Shown here piece after piece: positions 1 through 9,460 of a stretch of DNA of 64,000 bases. The stretch spans positions 310,001 through 374,000 of the forward strand of contig NZ_QUOK01000001.1 of the NCBI RefSeq assembly GCF_003390325.1. Direction: 5' to 3'. This stretch comes from Rhodohalobacter sp. SW132. Its GTDB lineage: Bacteria > Bacteroidota > Rhodothermia > Balneolales > Balneolaceae. Position numbers and translations under genes: made by a program. The notes beneath the pieces are model-generated. The model saw only the letters and a list, made by a program, of their open reading frames with translations, searched no databases and had not been told where the DNA came from. The stretch's first letter is position 1. Every line of letters begins with the position of its first letter.

Positions 1-1127
1 AATACCATCACCATATAGGCTACCGTAACCCCACCGAGGGATGCGTGATAGTGTGCAGGGATAAGTGTGCTGGAACCGCGTATCATCGCGCCGAGTACAA
101 AGCCGGTGACGGTAAGAAGTGCGCTTACCAAAAATCCATTGAAATAGAGGCTGCGGAACGGATTTTTCTGCTTGTTTAATCTGCTGTAGTGTAGCCAGAT
201 AGCCCTGGAGCCCAGGATGAGATAGATTGTTACGACAGGAAATATGAACCATCTCATCAACTGGGTGTAGCCGCTGTAGTAGAGTTGGTCACCGGTGCCA
301 TTCAATAATAAAATAGGTGACAGCACAGCCGGTACCGCTAAAACGGATAGCAGAATAAAATTCACACGCTTTCCGACGGGTATCTTGCCGGTGATTTTGT
401 AGATCAGAATCAACCACACAGTGAGCATCCCAAGGACATTGGCAAATTGCAGAATGTGACCACCACCCCACATGATCAACTCATAATAGAGCGTTCGATC
501 AATTGTGTTGGATGTCAACATCCAGGAGATCATAAAGGTAAAGATTGCAGCCATAACCACGATGCCGGCGTAACGAATTGCAAGCTGGGCAGCAGGGTTA
601 AAAAATGAGGGCGGCGATTCCGGTTTGGGAATTGAGAAAACAGAAAGATTCCCGGGAAATGTGATAAGGATACCTGCGCTAAATACTAAAAGGCCGCCAA
701 TGAAGACGGGATGGTCAAGTACCGGAATGTAGTTGGCCAGAATGGGTTCGGCTCCCTTGAAAAAGATGGAAGCGATCATAAGAAGTAATCCACACAGGGC
801 AAGCTTTGTACCAGCAGCCATCTGAAGGAAACTTACAGAGCGGTTTAACGAAACATGGAGAACTGAGAGAAACGCATAAAACCACACAACAAGGGCAAAA
901 TCAACATGTAATACCAGAGATTTCCTTGCAAATAGAGGATCTCCAATAAACTCAGCGGTTCCCGGAGTTCGGGCAATAACAATAACAGCTGAAAACAGAC
1001 CGGATAGCAGAAGACTGAATAATCCAATCTTCAGCCAGCTGCGGGAATAGTCCTTTTCTGAAGCCAGAGCGGATGCCTGCCAGATTTCAATCGGTAAGGA
1101 GATCGCTTTTTTTACAATGGGCAGCAT
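1..1127 (-). CDS. Heme-copper oxidase subunit I-like membrane protein (3' end outside window)
   Basis: The frame is open from an ATG at 1127 to the left window edge (375 codons) and encodes a highly hydrophobic protein of about ten membrane segments. Histidines occur in the typical places for a heme-copper oxidase subunit I: LHVDFALVVW near residue 75 (low-spin heme side), WGGGHILQFAN near 220 and HYHASLGGVT near 360. This resembles cbb3-oxidase/NO-reductase-type subunit I proteins that bind haem b and a catalytic metal. The likely role is reduction of O2 or NO at the membrane, but no partner cytochrome c subunit is visible. It diverges from an Rrf2-family [Fe-S] regulator, which fits NO or redox control. 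The exact subtype and the C-terminus cannot be decided from this window. Confidence 0.7.
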   Translation of the reverse strand, partial: MLPIVKKAISLPIEIWQASALASEKDYSRSWLKIGLFSLLLSGLFSAVIVIARTPGTAEFIGDPLFARKSLVLHVDFALVVWFYAFLSVLHVSLNRSVSFLQMAAGTKLALCGLLLMIASIFFKGAEPILANYIPVLDHPVFIGGLLVFSAGILITFPGNLSVFSIPKPESPPSFFNPAAQLAIRYAGIVVMAAIFTFMISWMLTSNTIDRTLYYELIMWGGGHILQFANVLGMLTVWLILIYKITGKIPVGKRVNFILLSVLAVPAVLSPILLLNGTGDQLYYSGYTQLMRWFIFPVVTIYLILGSRAIWLHYSRLNKQKNPFRSLYFNGFLVSALLTVTGFVLGAMIRGSSTLIPAHYHASLGGVTVAYMVMV

Positions 1128-1143
1128 ATTTCCATTATTTCAA

Positions 1144-1175
1144 TAGATGTTTATATCTATAGATACTGATATCTA
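1144..1175. promoter_or_regulatory. Overlapping palindromes, candidate Rrf2 operator
   Basis: The divergent spacer between the oxidase-like gene and the Rrf2 gene carries nested inverted repeats. There is a perfect TAGATA-N4-TATCTA at 1160-1175, a TAGAT-N6-ATCTA pair at 1144-1159, and a self-complementary TATCTATAGATA at 1154-1165 that joins them. A third half-site-like AATAGATAGG lies at 1191-1200. Paired half-sites between a divergent regulator and its probable target are typical of Rrf2/NsrR-type autoregulation. Binding itself is inferred. Confidence 0.45.
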
Positions 1176-1266
1176 TAATATCATCTTCTTAATAGATAGG
1201 CAAGTCTACTAATACTTTTTTTACTACCTTAAACGCTGAATAAAGAAATCAAACGACCACACAAAT

Positions 1267-1707
1267 ATGTTTTTAAACCAGACCTCCCACTATGCGCTTC
1301 GTGCTATGACCGGGCTTGTGATATCAGAAACAGATGAACCGGTGGGTTCAAAAAGGCTGGCTGAAGTGACAAGTGTCCCCTCTCACTATTTGTCAAAGAT
1401 TATGCGTAAAATGGTTAAGGCGGGATATGTTGAATCCAGAAAAGGGCACGGCGGCGGATTTACTTTGAAAGTAGCTCCTGACAAAATTCGAATCATTGAT
1501 GTGTTGAATGCATCCGGATTCGATCTGGAGGATCAGCCTTGTGTATTTGGTTTTGACAGTTGCGGAGATGATAATCCTTGTGCCCTCCATCCCGTATGGA
1601 AGCAATTGAAAACCTGTTTTACTGACTGGTCACATAATACCACCTTAGAGGATATTCGAAGAGAAAGCAGTAAACTGGAGGATGTAAAAAGGTGGGTAAA
1701 AGAGTGA
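1267..1707 (+). CDS. Rrf2 family [Fe-S] transcriptional regulator
   Basis: The product is 146 residues, the normal length of the Rrf2 family (IscR, NsrR, RirA). The N-terminal winged helix-turn-helix is clear (residues 1-65, ending in the typical GHGGGF wing). Three cysteines at 92, 99 and 105 (C-X6-C-X5-C) match the spacing of the [2Fe-2S]/[4Fe-4S] ligands of NsrR and IscR, so the protein probably senses NO, iron-sulfur status or redox through a cluster. The gene points away from the heme-copper-oxidase-like gene, and candidate operator palindromes lie between them. An NsrR-like NO-sensing role is the best guess; IscR-like or other Rrf2 functions are not excluded. Confidence 0.88.
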   Translation: MFLNQTSHYALRAMTGLVISETDEPVGSKRLAEVTSVPSHYLSKIMRKMVKAGYVESRKGHGGGFTLKVAPDKIRIIDVLNASGFDLEDQPCVFGFDSCGDDNPCALHPVWKQLKTCFTDWSHNTTLEDIRRESSKLEDVKRWVKE

Positions 1708-1872
1708 TAATCTCGTTTATAGTATTCATAATTTAGAAGCTTTTGAAGCTATTTCCTTAACCTGCCAAATCAGAATTGACATCGAAGTAGTTCATTAAAT
1801 TTTCAATACCTCAATCAGCCGGATAATGTTTGGTTGATATGAGAAAAGAAATCTTAACCAACCATTTATTTA

Positions 1873-2544
1873 ATGAATCTCAAAAATCAAACCGCCATCG
1901 TAACCGGAGCCAGTAAAGGAATTGGACTGGCGATATCTAAAGCACTGAACAGTGAAGGGGTACAAGTAGCGGGATGGAGCCGTACACCACCCGAAAAATA
2001 CACTAATGATCGATTTACCCATATTGAAGCCGATTTAACGGACGAAGAATCCGTGGAAAGGGCTTGGAAGCATACCAGGGAGAAAGCTGGTGATGAGATT
2101 CCGATTCTGATTAACAATGCCGGAGTAGGCTATCGCGGGGTGATGGAGGAGATGCCATCGGATCGCTGGAGATACCTATTTGACCTGAATGTTCACGGTA
2201 TATTCTATGTATCAAAACGGGTGATATCCGGCATGAAAAAGCGTGAAGAAGGGCATATTATTAATATTGGATCGGGTGCAGGCACCAACGGAATTGCCGG
2301 AATGAGTGCCTACTGCGGCACCAAATATGCAGTTGTGGGTATCACCGAATCGATGCACCTGGAGCTGCGTGATTTTGGTGTGAAAGTTACTTGCCTGTCG
2401 CCCGGTTCCGTTGAGACAAGTTTTTCGGGATCAGATAAAAACAAGCTCATGCCGGAAGATCTGGCTGCAACTATCATCCACATGCTCAAGTGCCCGAAAA
2501 ACTTTCACTACACCGAAATTCAGGTGAGACCTTTGCAGCCGTAA
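1873..2544 (+). CDS. SDR-family NAD(P)-dependent oxidoreductase
   Basis: A 223-residue classical short-chain dehydrogenase/reductase. The dinucleotide-binding TGASKGIG is at residues 11-18, the structural NNAG at 81-84, and the catalytic triad is Ser134, Tyr147 and Lys151 (YCGTK). It is a Rossmann-fold cytosolic enzyme that reduces a carbonyl or oxidises an alcohol; the substrate cannot be read from the sequence. It is slightly shorter than the usual 240-260 residues at the C-terminus, where substrate specificity normally lies. It stands alone between the Rrf2 gene and the LacI gene, with 165 and 286 bp spacers, so no operon partner hints at its substrate. Confidence 0.9.
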   Translation: MNLKNQTAIVTGASKGIGLAISKALNSEGVQVAGWSRTPPEKYTNDRFTHIEADLTDEESVERAWKHTREKAGDEIPILINNAGVGYRGVMEEMPSDRWRYLFDLNVHGIFYVSKRVISGMKKREEGHIINIGSGAGTNGIAGMSAYCGTKYAVVGITESMHLELRDFGVKVTCLSPGSVETSFSGSDKNKLMPEDLAATIIHMLKCPKNFHYTEIQVRPLQP

Positions 2545-2830
2545 AATGAGCCCAGAAATGTGCATCTGCAACTTCATACGGCATATACCAGTTTATGATT
2601 AAGGCCGTATTAAATTTGGGTAATGAGCAATCAAACTACTCAATTTTTGGTGTGAATCATTTATATTCTTTGAGTCCGCACATAGATGGCAGACGAAATC
2701 ATCCAGGCTCAGAAATCAAAAAATGACAAAGCTTTTCGTTTTGTCGCATTAATCATACTTGATAGAATAAAAACAGACTACGTTGGATAGATGATGGCTG
2801 GACAATCAATGAAAATTCCGCCAAAATGTT

Positions 2831-3892
2831 ATGGGTTTTAGAAAAAAAACGACCATTTCTGATATTGCTGATAAGCTAAATGTTACGCCTTCTACGGTAT
2901 CCAGAGCACTGAAAGATCACCCAAGAATTAGTGATCGTACAAAGAAAGCTGTAAGGAAGTTGGTTGATGAGCTTGAATATCAACCTAACAATATTGCTTC
3001 AGCGCTCAGAAACGGGAAAAGTAATATTGTAGGTGTGATGGTTCCCACATCGGATCGAAGTTTTTTCGCATCATTTATCCGGGGGGTTGAAGAGGTTCTC
3101 CGTGATGAAGGGTTTAACCTGATGATATGCCAGTCAGACGACCAGTTTCAAAAAGAGTGTGCGGGGATTGATACATTGATAAATGTTCGGGTAGATGGCA
3201 TAATTGCATCTGTTGCGAAAGAGACCATTGATTTTTCCCATTATAAGAAAATCAAAAAAATGGGAACTCCTTTGGTATTATACGACCGGGTAATTCCGGA
3301 TCTGGGTGTAAACCAAGTCGTATCAGATGATTTTTATGGATCGTATAAAGCGGTCACGCATTTGGCAGAACAAGGCTGCAGAAGAATTGCACACTTTGCG
3401 GGGGAACAGCACATTCATATTTATCAAAACCGATTAGAGGGATATTTGCAGGCGCTTCGTGATCTTCAGATAGAAATTGATGAAGAGATGATTATTGAAT
3501 CTGACCTAATTCGGGAAAGGGACAAAATTATACTCACCGGCAGAGAAATGGCTGATAAGTTAATGAGCATGAATAATCGGCCGGACGGAATTTTTTCATC
3601 CAGTGATTTTGCCGCTATAGGTGCTATGCAGCGATTTATAGAGAAAAATATACATATACCTGAAGAAATTGCGATAACCGGATACAGCAATGACTTTTCG
3701 ACAACCGTTATCGAGCCGGGTTTAACGTCAGTTGATCAGCATACGGTTCAGATGGGGAATCTTGCTGCGGAACAATTTCTGAATCATATCAGGGCAAATA
3801 AAAAAGAATTTTTACCCCGTAAAATATTAGTAAAACCAGAGTTGATGGTGCGTGGATCATCCAGTCGGGTACAAAATGGATCAGACAGTTAG
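2831..3892 (+). CDS. LacI family transcriptional regulator
   Basis: A 353-residue protein with the full LacI/GalR architecture: an N-terminal helix-turn-helix (TTISDIADKLNVTPSTVSRA, about residues 7-26) with the hinge helix after it, then a two-lobed periplasmic-binding-protein-like sugar sensor (about 60-345). The gene converges on the susD-susC operon, and a LacI-type palindrome (GCAAACGTTTGC) sits in front of susC. It is therefore very probably the local repressor of that glycan-import pair, released by a sugar or oligosaccharide. Autoregulation is not obvious: no matching palindrome was seen in its own 286-bp upstream spacer. Confidence 0.9.
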   Translation: MGFRKKTTISDIADKLNVTPSTVSRALKDHPRISDRTKKAVRKLVDELEYQPNNIASALRNGKSNIVGVMVPTSDRSFFASFIRGVEEVLRDEGFNLMICQSDDQFQKECAGIDTLINVRVDGIIASVAKETIDFSHYKKIKKMGTPLVLYDRVIPDLGVNQVVSDDFYGSYKAVTHLAEQGCRRIAHFAGEQHIHIYQNRLEGYLQALRDLQIEIDEEMIIESDLIRERDKIILTGREMADKLMSMNNRPDGIFSSSDFAAIGAMQRFIEKNIHIPEEIAITGYSNDFSTTVIEPGLTSVDQHTVQMGNLAAEQFLNHIRANKKEFLPRKILVKPELMVRGSSSRVQNGSDS

Positions 3893-3970
3893 ACTTTTAA
3901 GTTGCCTTACATTTTTCTTCGAAAAGCCTGAATGTTCCGAGTCGAGTGCTTGCCTTTCAAACTTATCTAA

Positions 3971-4005
3971 ATAAAAAACGGGAGCAGCGTTTAAACTGCT
4001 CCCGT
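3971..4005 (-). terminator. Rho-independent terminator of the susCD operon
   Basis: A 10-bp perfect stem (ACGGGAGCAG, 3978-3987, paired with 3996-4005) with an 8-nt loop. On the minus strand it is followed by a T-rich run (3971-3977), just after the susD stop codon. The plus side lacks a T-run, so termination is mainly for the leftward susCD transcript. Confidence 0.8.
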
Positions 4006-4041
4006 AATAGCTATTTGAAAATTAGTGTTTAGGTCCGGAGA

Positions 4042-5997
4042 TTAATATCCGGGATTTTGATATTCAGCTCTTTCTGCAGAGCTTATCTGAAGCGCATCCA
4101 GCTGGCCTTGCGGGATCGGCCGCAGGTAGTGATGGGGCTGGATATTACGCTGTACGGTTTGTGCTTCGTGATCGCCATAATTACTGCCGGCAATTCGATA
4201 GCTGGAAGCAAATTCCTCCCACTTCTGTGTTCTGATCAGGTCATACCACCGGAATCCTTCAGCAAAATACTCGCGTGAGCGCTCTTCCAGGATATAATCG
4301 ATGTCGATCGTTGCCGGAGTTGCAGCTACCATTTCGGCACTGTTATCCTCGATTCGCTCCTGGTTTTCCTTGTTGTACCATCGCCAGTGACCGGCACGTT
4401 CGCGAATGACATTAATGAGATCACGAGCATCCATACCGGCTGCTGTAGTGGCACCTTGTACCGCAGCTTCAGCTGCGATAAAATAAAATTCAGAGAATTT
4501 TGCGATGTTAAATGGTCGGGTAGTAGCCGCATTCGGTTCACCCAATCCATCTCCGCTGTCGGTGCGGTAGGTTCCGAGCTTCCAGAGCCCCGGATACACA
4601 ATTCTGCTGATGTCTTCAGGCCCAATTACAAAGTCGGACCTTCCGGGTAGTTCACCTGCACCTATATTAGCACCCCGGCTTGGATCTGAAGGATAACTGA
4701 TTGGTGTGTCGGGCTGCTCATCAAGAAACGTCAGAACCGGATCTCCAGCTTGAATTTCCATTAAATTCGCGTTGTAAATAGGTCCGTTAACTTCAGGTGA
4801 TCTGTCAATATTAGATCGGTAGGCGGTAGTGAACGTTCCGTCATAGCGAGAATCATTGGTTTTATCAGCGAAAGTTTCCGTAATCGCATCAATGGTTGGA
4901 GCCATACGTGTCCATGGGCGTCCAAGGGATTGAACCGCTTCACGACGAACAGATTCTATATTCCCATTCCATTCTGTATCAGAAGAGCTGCTTCTGATGA
5001 CCGTGTAGTTCCAGGTCATCATCCAAACCGCAAAGTTATCAGCACCGCCGCCATTACCCCATGTGAGGCTGGCATCGTTGTAGAACTCGCTGGTTTCAGT
5101 TCGGTCAGCATATAAAAGGATTTCGCTATTTCTATCGTTTGGAGCATAGTGTACATCATAAAACGTCTCCTGAAGAGCGTATGGCCCCGGGTTTTCGATC
5201 GCCTCAATGGCTATATCGTATGCTTGCTGGTAATACCAGTTTGCATCATTGCCATCCGGATCAGTCCGGCTGGTTTCAGGATAGGTTGGAATGTTGTTTG
5301 GGTTCTCCAGCCACCATGCGTAGGTGAGGTATGCTTTTGAGAGGTACAGGCGGGCAACATTTTTTGTAACTCCGCCAGTTACTCTTGGGTTATCCGGTAA
5401 ATTTTCAACAGCTGTAATGAGGTCCGGGAAGATGGCCTGTGTATAGACTTCCGGGACTGTGTTCCGCACGGACACGCGAACAGGATTTGAGTTAAATTCC
5501 AGTTCACCGGCTCCCAGATCTAAAGGAACACCGCCGAAGGTTTGAACAAGCTGAAAATAATCAAAGGCACGAAAGAAATTCGCTTCAGCGACCAGCGCTT
5601 CAGAAATTCCATCCACTTCTGAAGCATTTTCAATTACCCCGCTGGCTGTATTAATGGCTTCAAAAGCATTTCCCCATAATACATCAGCGCGGCTGTCTGT
5701 TGCAGTGATTTCTCCCTGGCCGCTAAGATCCATCACCAGGAAGTTCTGATCGGCACTTTGGGCATAAGTTGCCTCATCCGTACCGGTAACACCGGTGTTG
5801 TAGAAATAGGCATTGCCATAGATATACCTCAGATGGGCATACAGTGCGGTTACCCCGCCTCTCACACCCTCTTCGGTTTGAAAGAAACCGGGTTCGTAAA
5901 TACTGCGGGGTTGCTCATTCAGAATATCCGAACATGATACGACTAACAGAAGTATCATGGTCACTCCTAAAATGTATATCGATTTAAACTTTTTCAT
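4042..5997 (-). CDS. SusD/RagB-like nutrient-binding lipoprotein
   Basis: A 651-residue outer-membrane lipoprotein. The N-terminus is a lipoprotein signal peptide with the lipobox VVSC (Cys22 region) followed by SDILNEQP, the standard start of SusD-family proteins. TPR-like helical SusD domains follow, and the C-terminal part holds the family motifs (a LVAEANFFRAFDYFQLV-like helix near residue 140 and ILEERSREYFAEGFRWYDL near 580). It caps the TonB-dependent transporter encoded directly upstream, 11 bp away, and binds the incoming glycan or peptide at the cell surface. It is longer than the roughly 550 residues typical of the family. No glycoside hydrolase gene accompanies the pair, so the substrate is unknown. 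Confidence 0.93.
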   Translation of the reverse strand: MKKFKSIYILGVTMILLLVVSCSDILNEQPRSIYEPGFFQTEEGVRGGVTALYAHLRYIYGNAYFYNTGVTGTDEATYAQSADQNFLVMDLSGQGEITATDSRADVLWGNAFEAINTASGVIENASEVDGISEALVAEANFFRAFDYFQLVQTFGGVPLDLGAGELEFNSNPVRVSVRNTVPEVYTQAIFPDLITAVENLPDNPRVTGGVTKNVARLYLSKAYLTYAWWLENPNNIPTYPETSRTDPDGNDANWYYQQAYDIAIEAIENPGPYALQETFYDVHYAPNDRNSEILLYADRTETSEFYNDASLTWGNGGGADNFAVWMMTWNYTVIRSSSSDTEWNGNIESVRREAVQSLGRPWTRMAPTIDAITETFADKTNDSRYDGTFTTAYRSNIDRSPEVNGPIYNANLMEIQAGDPVLTFLDEQPDTPISYPSDPSRGANIGAGELPGRSDFVIGPEDISRIVYPGLWKLGTYRTDSGDGLGEPNAATTRPFNIAKFSEFYFIAAEAAVQGATTAAGMDARDLINVIRERAGHWRWYNKENQERIEDNSAEMVAATPATIDIDYILEERSREYFAEGFRWYDLIRTQKWEEFASSYRIAGSNYGDHEAQTVQRNIQPHHYLRPIPQGQLDALQISSAERAEYQNPGY

Positions 5998-6008
5998 AGT
6001 TCTGGTGT

Positions 6009-9000
6009 TTAAAATGACAGATTAATTCCTAACAGGAAATTGCGGGTTGCGGGTGCATTTGTCCCTACGGTTAACAAACGCGGCTGATAAGCAGATGTAA
6101 CCGCTGCGTTTTGATCTCCGAATGAGTTTGTTTCCGGATCCAGGCCTGTTTCCCTGTTAAAGGGTGAAAAGAGTACAAATGGATTTTGTACTGTAAAATA
6201 GACCCGGAAATCACGGATTCCTGCATTATCCATCCAGGTTGTATTCCCAAGATTATAACCCAGTGTCATCGTTCTGATTTTCAGGTAGGATGCATCAAAG
6301 TAACCCATGGTGCTTCCATACTTTGGGTTGTCACCGGTGGTGATTCCGCCGGGTGCGGGATAGTTACCGCCCGTGTTTTCTGGTGTCCAGTAATCTACAT
6401 CTACATTATTTCTTCGTCCTGATAATAAATTAAGATATCCGGACGCTGAGTGCAGTGTACTAATCAGAATTCCGCCATTCTGGAAAGCTCCAATCACATT
6501 AAAATCGAAGTTTCTGTACGTAACGCGGGAATTAAATCCACCCTGAAAACGAGGATTAACATCAAGAACCTGGCGATCTTCCGGGCCGATGGCTCTTGTG
6601 GGGGTTCCGTCTTCGTTGTAATCCCCTGTATACTCCACTTTGATCATTCCTGCATTTCCGCCGGGCTCAAGGATGTCTCTGTGAGGATCGTCTTCCTGCC
6701 AGATTCCAATATTGTTATAATCATAAATAACATTGATCGGATTGCCAACAAACCACCAGTTGGACTCATCTCTTTCCTGATCACCTGCGAGTGCTACCAG
6801 TTCATTTCTGTTGGAATAAAAGTTCAGGCCGGCTTCCCATGACCATCCTTCCGGATTTTCAAAGATCATACCATTTAAGGAGACTTCAAGACCCTTGTTT
6901 TGGGTCTCCCCTATATTAGCTGTATAGCTGCCTACTCCAGAAGTGCTTGGAAGGTTTACGCCAAGAAGGATGTCCTTCGTATTGGTAACGTAATACTCCA
7001 CGGTACCAAACAGGCGGTCGTTCCAAAGTGAAAAGTCAACCCCGTAGTTATACGTTTCAGAATACTCCCATCCCAGGTTTTGGTTTGGCAGTTCCGTTAC
7101 ACGGAAACCGGTGACGTATGTGTCATCTCCATGATTATAGGGGCGGGTTCCCAGCCTGCCTAAAGTTGAGTACGGAGCAATGGCCTGATTAGAGGTCTGT
7201 CCATAACCAGCGCGTAACTTAAGCATGGATAAATGAGGAACATTATCCATGAACCCTTCACGGTCTACATTCCACCCAACCGAAACAGCCGGATAGGTAT
7301 GCCATTTTTCTCCATCGGCTAATCTTGAGGAGCCATCCGTACGCAATGTCGCTGATAACATGTAGCGATTATCGTAGGAGTACATTACCCGGCCCATGTA
7401 TGACATCAAACCGCTTACCTGGTAATTCTGGTTACCCGGGTTGATGCTTATCTCACCGTCAGCCTGTCCCAGGTTATAAAACTGAAACGCTTCGTTGGGT
7501 ATATTTCTTGCTGACATAAAAGAAGAGTTGTACCGGCTTTCTTCTGCAGAGAAAAGACCTGTAACCGTTACCTGGTGTACATCCGCAAACTGCTGATCGT
7601 AATTCACGATATTTTCTACTACCCAGTTATAGGTGTGATTATTTCCTACCGATGCGGTCGACTCGGTATTTGGATTTGGACTGTTAATTCCGCTGCCTGT
7701 GAAAGCACCGTTATTTGTTTGTCGATAATCCAGCCCGAAGTTTGTGCGGTAGCTAAGCCCTTCAACCCAGGGAATATCAACTTCTGCGTAAAGTGCGTTA
7801 TATGTAGCGTAAGATCGGGATTCATTGACCCATCGATCTTCCACATCGTCCATAACTTCACGTGATGAGACCCAGTTTTCATCATTCGGCATACGAATGG
7901 TTCGTCTCCTCGACCCATCTTCATTATAGGGACTGGCAATTGGAGACATACTTAACATATTGTAAAGTCCAACCTGAGATCCCTCAGTTAGATTGTAGTT
8001 GTTATTGGAGTTGAAGCCAAAACTAAAATATTCTCCGATTTGCTGGTCTACAGAACCGCGAAGAGATATTCGGTTATATTGCTGAGTTGGAATGACTCCT
8101 TTATTCTGATGGTATCCTCCGCCAAAAGTATAGCTTCCATTGCTTGTACCGCCTGTCACGCCGATATCGTGTGATGTAAGTGCCCCGGTTTGATAGAGAA
8201 GATCCTGCCAGTCGGTATTTACATCGTTTGATTCATCAGCTCCGTTGGTATATTGCCCGGCTGCTTCGCGAAGTGCAACAAAATCTTGTCCGCTCATCAT
8301 TGGGTATGGAGAAAACACAGTAGCGGCTCCATAGTATCCGTTATAAGTGATTTCGGGATCCTGCCCTTCACGCCCTGACTTCGTTGTGATTAAGATAACA
8401 CCGTTTGCGCCGCGTGAACCGTAAATGGCCGTTGCAGAAGCATCTTTCAGGATATCGATACTCTCAATATTATTCGGATTGAGGTCACCAATTGATCCGG
8501 AAAAAGGAATTCCGTTCAGCACAACCAGCGGGTCGTTACTCGCTGTAAGCGATCGGGTTCCGCGAATGCGAATCTGCATTGAAGCTCCCGGCTGAGATGA
8601 GGTTTGGGAAAATTCAACTCCCGGTACCCGGCCTTGAAGTGCCCCGGTAATATTTGATGAGGGGACTTCAGCCATTCGTTCACCACTTATAGATGCTACG
8701 GATCCTGTTACTGATTCCTGCCGGACAGTTCCATAACCAACAACAACCAGCTCTTCCCCCATAATTGCCCGGGGTTCCAGGTTAACTTCAATTTCACTTC
8801 TTCCGTCGATGGGAACTTCCTGTGTTTGGTACCCCAAATAGGAGAATACCAAGATATCGTTTTCGTCAGGGGCATTCAGTTGAAAGTATCCATCAATGTT
8901 TGTTGATGTTCCAACAGTAGTTCCCTGAACAACTACGTTGACTCCCGGAAGCGCTTCTCCATCATCTGATGAAAAAACATATCCCGATACTGCATGACTC

Positions 9001-9107
9001 TGTGCCTGGGCCATCGAAACGCCCCATCCACTGATCACCATGATGCTGTTTATTAGCAAAAAACAGACAAAAAGGTTTGTTGAATATTTTGTATTAGATC
9101 TTTTCAT
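6009..9107 (-). CDS. SusC/RagA-type TonB-dependent outer-membrane transporter
   Basis: A 1032-residue outer-membrane transporter. It has a signal peptide (cleavage after about residue 36, AQAQS), a carboxypeptidase-regulatory-like beta-sandwich (HAVSGYVFSSDDGEALPGV) found in SusC proteins, a TonB-dependent plug (VVVGYGTVRQESVTGSVASI, about residues 121-140, with SIDILKDASATAIYGSRGAN near 215-235), a 22-strand barrel, and a terminal aromatic residue (LGINLSF). It imports oligosaccharides or similar ligands with energy from TonB-ExbBD, together with the SusD-like lipoprotein just downstream. A LacI-type operator lies 68-83 bp before the start codon. The pair is an orphan in this window, with no carbohydrate-active enzymes next to it. 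Confidence 0.95.
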   Translation of the reverse strand: MKRSNTKYSTNLFVCFLLINSIMVISGWGVSMAQAQSHAVSGYVFSSDDGEALPGVNVVVQGTTVGTSTNIDGYFQLNAPDENDILVFSYLGYQTQEVPIDGRSEIEVNLEPRAIMGEELVVVGYGTVRQESVTGSVASISGERMAEVPSSNITGALQGRVPGVEFSQTSSQPGASMQIRIRGTRSLTASNDPLVVLNGIPFSGSIGDLNPNNIESIDILKDASATAIYGSRGANGVILITTKSGREGQDPEITYNGYYGAATVFSPYPMMSGQDFVALREAAGQYTNGADESNDVNTDWQDLLYQTGALTSHDIGVTGGTSNGSYTFGGGYHQNKGVIPTQQYNRISLRGSVDQQIGEYFSFGFNSNNNYNLTEGSQVGLYNMLSMSPIASPYNEDGSRRRTIRMPNDENWVSSREVMDDVEDRWVNESRSYATYNALYAEVDIPWVEGLSYRTNFGLDYRQTNNGAFTGSGINSPNPNTESTASVGNNHTYNWVVENIVNYDQQFADVHQVTVTGLFSAEESRYNSSFMSARNIPNEAFQFYNLGQADGEISINPGNQNYQVSGLMSYMGRVMYSYDNRYMLSATLRTDGSSRLADGEKWHTYPAVSVGWNVDREGFMDNVPHLSMLKLRAGYGQTSNQAIAPYSTLGRLGTRPYNHGDDTYVTGFRVTELPNQNLGWEYSETYNYGVDFSLWNDRLFGTVEYYVTNTKDILLGVNLPSTSGVGSYTANIGETQNKGLEVSLNGMIFENPEGWSWEAGLNFYSNRNELVALAGDQERDESNWWFVGNPINVIYDYNNIGIWQEDDPHRDILEPGGNAGMIKVEYTGDYNEDGTPTRAIGPEDRQVLDVNPRFQGGFNSRVTYRNFDFNVIGAFQNGGILISTLHSASGYLNLLSGRRNNVDVDYWTPENTGGNYPAPGGITTGDNPKYGSTMGYFDASYLKIRTMTLGYNLGNTTWMDNAGIRDFRVYFTVQNPFVLFSPFNRETGLDPETNSFGDQNAAVTSAYQPRLLTVGTNAPATRNFLLGINLSF

Positions 9108-9460
9108 AACATTTCGGTCCCGTATGATTTTGTCATGTTAAGTTTTAAGAGTAGCTGTTGCTACAGTCACATTTGCGCAAACGTTTGCACGATTACAATG
9201 AAAGAAAGGCAAATTTTAAAGTATTCCCAAATAAACTGTAATGGCGATATATATTATTATAGCCCTGTTTGAACAGTATTTACAATTAGAAATGAATTGT
9301 AAGAGCAAAAATGAGCAAAAAAGAAAGGGAATTGAGGCAAAAAGCTATATAAATTTTGAGAATCCCGGGGTTTTTAAAAAATGTAAACAATTTCAACTCG
9401 TTAAAGTTTGAAGTTTATATCACTATCTAAATACCGAGGGATTGGTTCAGTTTTTCCAGA
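9108..9460. other. 353-bp spacer with the susC promoter region
   Basis: This AT-rich gap holds the susC upstream region. The only defined element seen is the LacI-type palindrome at 9175-9190. The part next to 9461 contains no convincing hairpin for the leftward metallophosphoesterase transcript, so read-through from that gene cannot be excluded. Confidence 0.6.
9175..9190. promoter_or_regulatory. LacI-family operator upstream of susC
   Basis: GCAAACGTTTGC at 9177-9188 is a perfect 12-bp palindrome with the central CG of classic LacI/GalR operators; the outer pair 9175/9190 also matches. It lies 68-83 bp before the susC ATG, where a repressor would block a promoter or elongation. The LacI-type gene at 2831-3892 is the obvious partner. 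Confidence 0.75.
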
